Assembly: GCA_964597265.1 (NCBI GenBank)
Contig: CAZQWJ010000017.1
Coordinates: forward strand, 1 to 22,056
Source of the DNA: CAZQWJ01 sp964597265
GTDB lineage: Bacteria; Patescibacteriota; 4484-211; JAGQKX01
Direction: 5' to 3'
DNA: 22,056 nucleotides
The position numbers and the translations under genes are program-made. Of this stretch, positions 1 to 3,220 are shown piece after piece. A model generated the notes under the pieces. That model saw nothing but the letters and a program-made list of their open reading frames with translations. It ran no database searches and was not told where the DNA came from. The first letter of the stretch is position 1; every line of letters starts with the position of its first letter.

Positions 1-12
1 TAAAACTGCCAT
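1..12 (-). CDS. Start of a minus-strand gene cut by the window edge
   Basis: Only the first four codons (M-A-V-L) are visible. They are called because a near-perfect Shine-Dalgarno AGGAGGTG (17-24) sits four bases upstream of the ATG at 10-12. The gene lies downstream of the tmRNA-like RNA and the structured segment at 88-246 on the same strand, so these RNAs could form its leader or be co-transcribed with it. The product cannot be named from four residues. Confidence 0.55.
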
Positions 13-51
13 TTTTCACCTCCTTTGGTTGGGCATGGCCTGCCCGCTGGT

Positions 52-78
52 GCCCCGACGTCGCGTCGGGGCTGTTTT
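52..78 (+). terminator. GC-rich hairpin, possible terminator or leader hairpin
   Basis: GCCCCGACG (52-60) pairs perfectly with CGTCGGGGC (64-72) around a three-base loop, and TGTTTT follows on the plus strand. Read as plus it is terminator-like, but no plus-strand gene is visible before it. Read as minus it lies in the leader of the gene starting at 12 and lacks a U tract. Confidence 0.35.
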
Positions 79-87
79 CCAATAAAA

Positions 88-246
88 CGTGGGTGAGGCG
101 GGAGGTTCACAGCGCAGACGTAACCGACATCCTCAATGGGATACCGTCATTACGCCGCTCTTCTGCTACTTTTCCCGCCAGGGAGCGTTTGGGATTCACG
201 CGCAGCACCTCTGCGCCACCTTTTCCGCACGCTCCTTGTCCCCACG
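88..246 (-). ncRNA. Structured RNA segment or 5' leader, family not recognised
   Basis: Read on the minus strand, the segment closes with CGTGGG (246-241) pairing with CCCACG (93-88), directly followed by TTTTATT. Inside are GGAGCG/CGCTCC (235-230 with 187-182), GGCGGGA/TCCCGCC (179-173 with 103-97) and shorter nested helices (GCAGA/TCTGC, CGTAA/TTACG). It begins two bases after the tmRNA-like RNA and ends about 75 bases before the minus-strand start codon at 12. I compared it from memory with common riboswitches, RNase P, SRP and 6S RNA and saw no signature motif. It may be a leader, a separate small RNA, or a 3' extension of the tmRNA-like RNA. Confidence 0.4.
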
Positions 247-248
247 AA

Positions 249-381
249 GGAGATGCCGGGATTCGAACCCGGGTCCGGCAGTGAACCTTTCGTTGCCATG
301 CAACGGGTGGTTTCGCGGTTTTTGCATGGGCATTTTCCCGCTACCGCCACCGGCTCACCGCCGTCTAAACCTTTCATCCCC
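249..381 (-). ncRNA. ssrA: tmRNA-like RNA without a visible tag reading frame
   Basis: On the minus strand the 5' end GGGGATG (381-375) pairs with the 3' strand CATCTCC (255-249), placing a G-U pair at position 3:70, the alanine identity element of tmRNA and tRNA-Ala. A tmRNA-type D-loop, GGTTTAGACGG, follows. Then comes P2, GGCGGTGAGCC (362-352), which pairs over 11 bp with GGTTCACTGCC (287-277). GGAC and a perfect T-arm (CCGGG-TTCGAAT-CCCGG, 272-256) complete the tRNA-like domain. Within P2 there is one H-type pseudoknot: GGTGG plus CGGT (351-343) pair with ACCG and CCACC (319-306), while the loop CCATGC (329-324) pairs with GCATGG (301-296). Bacterial tmRNA is normally about 350-400 nt with a tag ORF and four pseudoknots; this one is 133 nt and has no stop-terminated tag frame. 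CCA is not encoded and the discriminator would be U, which is odd. Confidence 0.7.
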
Positions 382-454
382 ATATATTGAGCGCACAAAG
401 AGACTTTGCACACCCTTTTTGATAGACAGTGTTATATATCTACCAAAAAGGTGG

Positions 455-466
455 TACAGTATTGCA
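455..466 (+). promoter_or_regulatory. -10 element of a probable leaderless transcript
   Basis: TACAGT (455-460) is followed by exactly six bases and then the ATG at 467, so transcription would start on or within a base of the start codon. No Shine-Dalgarno is present. The same spacing recurs before four other genes in the window. Confidence 0.45.
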
Positions 467-949
467 ATGAATGTTGAGATAGATCAAAGTGGTAAGATCG
501 AACATTCCAATCGTCTGACTGTTATAGCCTATGCTAATAACGGTAAAAGTAAAAGTTTGCTCATATCAGGACCAGAAAAGCAACTCTTACTTACTCTTGC
601 CAGACAGCTTGATTGGCCACAGAAAACGTTTATATTTAAGATTTTTGCTGCGCTGATCTTTGTACTTATCAAAGATGATCTACTCACATCTGTCACCATA
701 GATCATGAATATCCGGGTCACGAGGGGACAATTAAGAATGTGCTGTTATCGTTATTCGAAAAAGCACACACCAAACCTCCGGTGATTCGTTTTGGTCATA
801 TCGGCAAAGTTTCGCCTGCCCATGTTGTCGCGATTGATGTATTTCGTCGAACGAGGAAAGCAGATTATATTGTAACTGCAAAAGAGGTCTTGCAATTACT
901 ATATCTCGACACGAAAAAAGATTGGCGATTCCTGTCTGTGCAGAAATAA
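467..949 (+). CDS. Conserved-looking hypothetical protein, 160 aa
   Basis: I do not recognise this protein firmly. The frame is open further upstream, but that part overlaps the tmRNA-like RNA, so I place the start at ATG 467, directly behind a -10 element. The protein is soluble-looking and mixed alpha/beta. A hydrophobic stretch near residues 48-64 (TFIFKIFAALIFVLI) is probably a core helix and strand rather than a membrane segment. Features include an acidic turn DHEYPGHE, a motif RFGHIGKVSPAHVVAIDVFR and a C-terminal helix. The alternation of strands with acidic residues would suit an RNase H-like fold, but that is a guess. It is the only convincing ordinary protein gene in the first 2.8 kb, and it lies between RNA-rich segments that read on the opposite strand. 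It is followed by a GGTAAC-GAAA-GTTACC hairpin (960-975). Confidence 0.6.
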   Translation: MNVEIDQSGKIEHSNRLTVIAYANNGKSKSLLISGPEKQLLLTLARQLDWPQKTFIFKIFAALIFVLIKDDLLTSVTIDHEYPGHEGTIKNVLLSLFEKAHTKPPVIRFGHIGKVSPAHVVAIDVFRRTRKADYIVTAKEVLQLLYLDTKKDWRFLSVQK

Positions 950-1071
950 TCCTTGCTTCAAGGTAACGAAAGTTACCAATTACCAAGGCAGCCAATCTTC
1001 ATCTATCCAAGTATATATCATATTTGTGCGTATGTTTCAATCATGCGCCAGTGCAGGCGTTGTTGTTGTGT
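950..1071. other. Intergenic segment with a small GAAA-loop hairpin
   Basis: The only clear structure is GGTAAC-GAAA-GTTACC at 960-975, just behind the stop codon of the 160-aa gene. It has no T tract. The remainder is AT-rich, and I see no gene in it. Confidence 0.4.
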
Positions 1072-1096
1072 AAGGGGGCGGACGTGCCGCCCCCTT
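1072..1096. terminator. Strong GC hairpin, candidate 3' end of the minus-strand RNA region
   Basis: AAGGGGGCGG (72-81 of this kilobase) pairs perfectly over 10 bp with CCGCCCCCTT (1087-1096) around a five-base loop. Neither strand has a proper T tract, so intrinsic termination is uncertain. It sits between the 3' end of the plus-strand gene and the tRNA-like T-arm, and may simply be a stable 3' boundary. Confidence 0.35.
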
Positions 1097-1101
1097 AATT
1101 A

Positions 1102-1255
1102 GGTAGCTCGGCTGGGAGTCGAACCCAGCAGTCATCCCATCCCTCGCAGAGCGTTAGGAAACGGGAGCAGGCCTATGGTGTGTGCAGTTTCCCGCAATTC
1201 CGCCAATTAAGACGAAACATTGACCTCTTTTTACAGAGGTGTCACACCCCGAGCC
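1102..1255 (-). ncRNA. tRNA-like 3' end (T-arm and acceptor strand) without a recognisable tRNA body
   Basis: On the minus strand CTGGG-TTCGACT-CCCAG (1128-1112) is a perfect T-arm with the GGTTCGANTCC consensus. It is followed by CCGAGCT (1111-1105), an A in the discriminator position and CC. No D-arm and anticodon arm can be placed at normal distances. The only nearby complement of the acceptor strand is GGCTCGG (1255-1249), about 120 bases upstream, which would give a 154-nt RNA. Internal hairpins include ACCTCT/AGAGGT (1224-1240). It might be a degraded tRNA, an intron-split tRNA, or the tRNA-like 3' end of a larger RNA. The 3:70 pair is not G-U, so it does not match alanine tmRNA. Confidence 0.4.
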
Positions 1256-1281
1256 ATGTTATGTTACACCTAGAATATATG

Positions 1282-1317
1282 AAGTGGCGGAGACAGTTGT
1301 CTCTCTCCCCGCCACTT
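1282..1317. repeat. Long perfect hairpin
   Basis: AAGTGGCGG (1282-1290) pairs with CCGCCACTT (1309-1317), and the loop contains a nested GAGACA/TGTCTC palindrome. ATTTG follows on the plus strand and no T tract on the minus strand. It may be a transcript boundary for the hairpin-rich stretch that continues to 1697. Confidence 0.4.
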
Positions 1318-1453
1318 ATTTGTATCGCTGAATGCTTGCGCTTTTTGATCTTCCGTGAGCGGTCTCCCGCTCAGCATTCAGCTTGCGAATCGTGGTCTGA
1401 GACCACTTACCCTTTTGGATGGCCAGGGTCCCGACTTCGCTAGAGCCGGCCAT
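1316..1453 (-). CDS. Possible 45-codon small ORF, weak
   Basis: The frame from ATG 1453 to TAA 1316 gives a basic 45-aa peptide (starts MAGSSEVGTL, ends SIQRYK). It is in the same frame as the 33-codon ORF upstream and separated from it by a TGA and 11 codons. There is no Shine-Dalgarno. The DNA is also full of hairpins (GTGGTC-TGA-GACCAC at 1391-1405; GCTGAATGC/GCATTCAGC at 1328-1382), so the open frame may be chance. A 45-codon open frame is not statistically striking. Confidence 0.2.
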   Translation of the reverse strand: MAGSSEVGTLAIQKGKWSQTTIRKLNAERETAHGRSKSASIQRYK

Positions 1454-1471
1454 TGTAACCCATAGGTGGGT

Positions 1472-1499
1472 GCTGGTTAGACTACGTCAGTCGTCTAAC
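1472..1499. repeat. Hairpin around the TGA of the 33-codon ORF
   Basis: GCTGGTTAGAC pairs perfectly with GTCTAACCAGC. The apical loop contains the TGA stop codon (minus strand, 1489-1487) of the small ORF. The next hairpin, ACGTGGT/ACCACG, follows within ten bases. Confidence 0.5.
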
Positions 1500-1588
1500 C
1501 AGCATACGTGGTCCTTTTTTACCACGCGTCCGCAGCGAGTGCAGACCGTGATAAAAAAGGAGCGCACGCGAGCGCGAAAAACGCTCAT
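1487..1588 (-). CDS. 33-aa Cys-containing small protein candidate
   Basis: ATG at 1586-1588 is preceded by an excellent Shine-Dalgarno (AAGGAGG, four bases spacing). The peptide begins MSVFRARVRSFF and contains CTRCGRVV and a later VCWLDD, so three cysteines could make half a zinc ribbon; with three ligands it would need a partner or a fourth residue. The stop TGA lies in the loop of a perfect hairpin, and the frame continues open for 56 more codons into the 45-codon ORF. The ORF sits downstream of two minus-strand terminators (1767-1806, 1633-1661) and needs its own promoter or read-through. It could equally be a leader peptide. The binding site is the main argument. Confidence 0.35.
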   Translation of the reverse strand: MSVFRARVRSFFITVCTRCGRVVKKDHVCWLDD

Positions 1589-1632
1589 TGCGCCTCCTTG
1601 GCTGGTGCTGGCTTCTCCACTCCAGCACGGTG

Positions 1633-1661
1633 AATAAAAAATGCAGAGGTGGAGCTCTGCA
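1633..1661 (-). terminator. Intrinsic terminator, minus strand
   Basis: TGCAGAG and CTCTGCA form a 7-bp stem (1661-1642) immediately followed on the minus strand by TTTTTTATT. It lies just behind the 11-bp hairpin at 1668-1697. Confidence 0.7.
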
Positions 1662-1667
1662 AGTAAT

Positions 1668-1697
1668 TCACCAGAAGGAGACGAAACCTTCTGGTGA
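1668..1697 (-). ncRNA. Hairpin of a possible short RNA between two terminators
   Basis: TCACCAGAAGG (1668-1678) pairs perfectly over 11 bp with CCTTCTGGTGA (1687-1697) around an 8-base loop. It lies between the terminator at 1767-1806 and the one at 1633-1661. A transcript starting after the first terminator would be a roughly 100-nt RNA with GCGGT/ACCGC, this hairpin and the terminator. I see no convincing promoter for it. Confidence 0.35.
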
Positions 1698-1766
1698 CGC
1701 GGTCTGAAACCGCTACGAGTATTCTTATGAGAAAAACACGCGTAGAAATTCCAAAACCGTTACGTT

Positions 1767-1806
1767 GAAAAAAGATGGAGGCCGCCAGAAGACAGCGGCG
1801 GCCTCC
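1767..1806 (-). terminator. Strong intrinsic terminator, minus strand
   Basis: GGAGGCCGCC (1806-1797 on the minus strand) pairs perfectly over 10 bp with GGCGGCCTCC (1786-1777), followed by ATCTTTTTTC. It lies eight bases behind the TAA of the 180-codon frame and defines the 3' end of the large structured RNA. Confidence 0.85.
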
Positions 1807-1958
1807 GAGTTGGTTACAGACCTAACACCGCCCGTTCACTGACGGGAGCTATCCGATCCACATGGGATCGGCCCGCTCCACGGGAGCCCTGTATGGCGTC
1901 TGCCCCACAGGAGTGGGGGCATGAGCCTTTGCAGTTGGCGGTGCCTTCTGGAGTTAGG

Positions 1959-2051
1959 CGTTTGGAGACCTGACTGAGTGAGCTATTACGCACTCTTTTA
2001 AGGGTGGCTGCCTCTAAGCCCACCTCCTCAGCTTCTCTGGTCTTCCAAACG
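1959..2051 (-). ncRNA. 23S rRNA GTPase-associated-centre (H42-H44) mimic
   Basis: On the minus strand this arm reproduces the L11/thiostrepton-binding region of 23S rRNA (about E. coli 1050-1110). The H43 sequence GGCTTAGAGGCAGCC and the H44 sequence GAGTGCGTAATAGCTCACT are nearly identical to bacterial 23S. The base stem differs from rRNA (CTGAG with CTCAG instead of CCAG with CTGG) but keeps its pairing, which indicates selection on structure. A further closing helix, CGTTTGG-A-AGACC with GGTCT-CCAAACG (2051-1959), replaces H42. No other 23S segment flanks it. A broken rRNA gene would be expected to carry neighbouring rRNA helices and to lose pairing. Confidence 0.8.
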
Positions 2052-2354
2052 TCGCTCTCGCAGACAACCCTTACTTGCCTAATAGACGAGTGATCAGTTC
2101 GGCTATCAGGCGTTTGGGGTTCAATCTGTAACCCGGAACCCACTACCTTAGTAGTCGGTTCAAAACTACCTTCCACTGTAGTGAAAAGCAGTTTTGATAG
2201 TACGTATGTAAGAATCTTCAGAACCATACCACCCGGAGTACATTTGTACCGGTTATCCGCACAAGTTTCATGGACAATCTGCTGAGCAGATGCTGTGGAT
2301 TTCTTAGATCCATTCAAACAAGTTTGAACTATGTACCAAACGTGTTTGTTGTAC

Positions 2355-2382
2355 ACGTAAAGTGCATTACAGCACTTTACGT
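2355..2382 (-). promoter_or_regulatory. 11-bp hairpin overlapping the stop of the leader ORF
   Basis: ACGTAAAGTGC (2382-2372) pairs perfectly with GCACTTTACGT (2365-2355) around a six-base loop. The 5' arm contains the TAA of the 13-codon ORF, so a terminating ribosome would melt it. This suggests translation-dependent control of the RNA downstream. Confidence 0.5.
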
Positions 2383-2418
2383 CATTGACAGCGGAGGGTG
2401 GTATGGTCCTTGCATCAT
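2377..2418 (-). CDS. 13-codon leader-type ORF
   Basis: Two consecutive ATG codons follow a perfect AAGGAGG at four to five bases. The peptide is MMQGPYHPPLSMT and then TAA. Proline-rich tracts of this kind (HPPL) slow ribosomes, so it could be a stalling leader peptide. Part of the binding site is itself in a hairpin: CCTTC pairs with GAAGG around the palindrome GCTCTTTT/AAAAGAGC (2426-2456). There is no second gene copy to compare, and the peptide is too short to identify. Confidence 0.4.
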   Translation of the reverse strand: MMQGPYHPPLSMT

Positions 2419-2425
2419 TTATCCT

Positions 2426-2456
2426 CCTTCGCTCTTTTGAAAAGAGCTTCGGAAGG
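2426..2456 (-). promoter_or_regulatory. Hairpin partly masking the leader ORF ribosome binding site
   Basis: CCTTC (2456-2452) pairs with GAAGG (2430-2426) around a nested GCTCTTTT/AAAAGAGC stem. The GAAGG strand is the first half of the GAAGGAGG binding site of the 13-codon ORF. Confidence 0.45.
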
Positions 2457-2500
2457 ACGTGTGTTGTTAAGGTACTTTAAATAGCTATCGGCTATTATCC

Positions 2501-2537
2501 ATGCCCCGCTTAGCGTGGTATTGCCCCGCTGAGCGGG
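2501..2537 (-). repeat. Tandem GCCCCGCT hairpin motifs
   Basis: On the plus strand GCCCCGCTTAGCG (2503-) and GCCCCGCTGAGCGGGG (2523-) are imperfect tandem copies. The second is a tight CCCCGC-TGA-GCGGGG hairpin. They could make alternative pairings within the minus-strand transcript. Confidence 0.4.
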
Positions 2538-2640
2538 GGGTCGGGTCGTGAGTGAAAAGATCCTCAACCCTACGATGTTAGTATCGTGGTAAAGGAACGT
2601 TCTTTAATTAACCCGATTAGGAAAAAATGTGCGAAATAAC

Positions 2641-2720
2641 AAAAAAGGCTTTGTTCTGGTCTTTCTACGTAAACCATAATAAAGCCTTGGAATCAAGCTA
2701 AATGGTCTGGTAGGAAGACC
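2641..2720 (-). promoter_or_regulatory. Attenuator-like terminator with competing pairing
   Basis: On the minus strand AAGGCTTT (2688-2681) pairs with AAAGCCTT (2652-2645), continuing into TTTT, about 45-90 nt after the predicted transcription start. Upstream GGTCTTCCTAC (2720-2710) can pair at 10 of 11 positions with GTAGAAAGACC (2668-2658) inside the terminator loop. The two helices interleave, so they form either a pseudoknot or a switch. A local GGTCT/AGACC hairpin is a third option. This is the layout of an attenuator, a riboswitch-like sensor, or a short RNA of about 90 nt. Confidence 0.5.
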
Positions 2721-2738
2721 GCCTAAATTGTTACTAGA

Positions 2739-2767
2739 ATTATACTATAGGACTACAAATTCGTCAA
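2739..2767 (-). promoter_or_regulatory. Near-consensus sigma-70 promoter, minus strand
   Basis: TTGACG (2767-2762), 17-base spacer, TATAAT (2744-2739). This is the best promoter match in the window and points into the gene-poor RNA region, as expected for an abundant stable RNA. The predicted start is near 2732. Confidence 0.8.
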
Positions 2768-2788
2768 GAGTATGTGTGGTGTGCGTAT

Positions 2789-2802
2789 GTTACACTTAGA
2801 TT
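2789..2802 (+). promoter_or_regulatory. Extended -10 of a probable leaderless transcript
   Basis: TGT-TACACT (TACACT at 2791-2796) is followed by six bases and then ATG 2803. There is no Shine-Dalgarno. The promoter is divergent from the strong minus-strand promoter at 2739-2767. Confidence 0.5.
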
Positions 2803-3189
2803 ATGCCAACCATCCTGATTGTTGAAGATGAACAGGAGTATCTTGATATTTTGACCAAAAAACTGCAAGAACGAGGATATACTGTGGCTGTTGCTCGGGA
2901 CGGCAAAGAAGGTTTGGAAGTTGTCAACCGAGGAGAGGCCATAGATCTTGTCTTACTTGACTTATTGATGCCTAATATGGACGGATTTCAATTTCTGCAC
3001 ATGATGCATCATGAAGTCAAGAGCGATATTCCGATTATAGTATTGACCAATGTCGAACAGGAAGTGCCTCAAGCCGATGTGGTTGATCAACTTATCAAGG
3101 CAAATGTCACACTTGATGAGGTGGTTGCAAGAATAGAAGAGGCGTTTCGCGTGTTTGCTTCGGCCCAAACCACGCCTGAATCACTTTGA
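2803..3189 (+). CDS. Single-domain response regulator (CheY-like receiver)
   Basis: A 128-aa stand-alone receiver domain. Phospho-acceptor Asp53 lies in LLDLLMP, the acidic pair is Glu8-Asp9, the switch Thr82 is in VLTN, and the conserved Lys99 is in LIKANVTLDEVV, so all catalytic positions are present. There is no output domain, so it must act by protein contact after phosphorylation by an unlinked histidine kinase (none is in this window). The C-terminal helix KANVTLDEVVARIEEAF is the type common in CPR receivers (recollection). The start is ATG 2803 behind a -10 at six bases. The next gene begins 31 bases after its stop without its own binding site, suggesting co-transcription. Confidence 0.9.
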   Translation: MPTILIVEDEQEYLDILTKKLQERGYTVAVARDGKEGLEVVNRGEAIDLVLLDLLMPNMDGFQFLHMMHHEVKSDIPIIVLTNVEQEVPQADVVDQLIKANVTLDEVVARIEEAFRVFASAQTTPESL

Positions 3190-3220
3190 TCAAGCAAAAC
3201 GATACACATCGGCATTACCT

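Larger units (their letters stand above)
1767..2732 (-). ncRNA. Large, highly structured RNA (about 965 nt) with a 23S rRNA stalk-base mimic
   Basis: The minus strand starts at a near-consensus promoter and ends at a strong terminator. Nearly every segment between folds locally: TCAAAACTGCTTTTCAC with GTGGAAGGTAGTTTTGA (17 bp with wobbles), CCGGTAC/GTAC-CCGG, ATCTGC/GCAGAT, GCCTGATAG/CTATTAGGC (9 bp), TGCCCC/GGGGCA, CCGATCC/GGATCGG, CCCGT/ACGGG, and a long-range CCTAAC plus CACCGCC with GGCGGTG plus GTTAGG just before the terminator. In the middle is the 23S GTPase-centre-like arm. The frame from GTG 2356 to TAA 1814 is also open for 180 codons, with a Cys-rich, unrecognised translation and no ribosome binding site. 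I judge a large ornate non-coding RNA more likely than a protein gene, but a dual role is possible. It matches no large RNA class I can recall. Confidence 0.55.

Noticed and set aside
150..413. 87-codon minus-strand ORF over the tmRNA-like RNA
   Set aside because: The translation follows tRNA-like structure (T-arm, P2), so it is a shadow of the RNA.
89..466. N-terminal extension of the 160-aa protein back to position 89
   Set aside because: It overlaps the tmRNA-like RNA on the other strand, has no coding look, and ATG 467 has a well-placed -10.
1290..1305. GAGACAGTTGTCTC, like the GAGACAGTTCGGTC segment of 23S rRNA
   Set aside because: It is a plain palindrome inside a hairpin and lacks the TTCGG loop and flanks.
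1487..1489. TGA of the 33-codon ORF read as selenocysteine or glycine
   Set aside because: Other genes here end in TGA, and the hairpin places TGA in its loop rather than before a SECIS-type stem.
1472..1499. attC site of an integron (GTTAGAC ... GTCTAAC)
   Set aside because: The core boxes are in the wrong order for attC, and no integrase or cassette structure is seen.
1826..1846. ACACCGCCCGT on the plus strand, like the end of 16S rRNA
   Set aside because: Only 11 bases match, it is on the opposite strand from the GTPase-centre mimic, and it is explained by the CCCGT/ACGGG hairpin and the CACCGCC/GGCGGTG helix of the minus-strand RNA.
2145..2165. CTAAGGTAG on the minus strand, like the 1920-1930 region of 23S rRNA
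   Set aside because: Nine bases only, in a simple ACTAC-TAAG-GTAGT hairpin, with no flanking 23S similarity.
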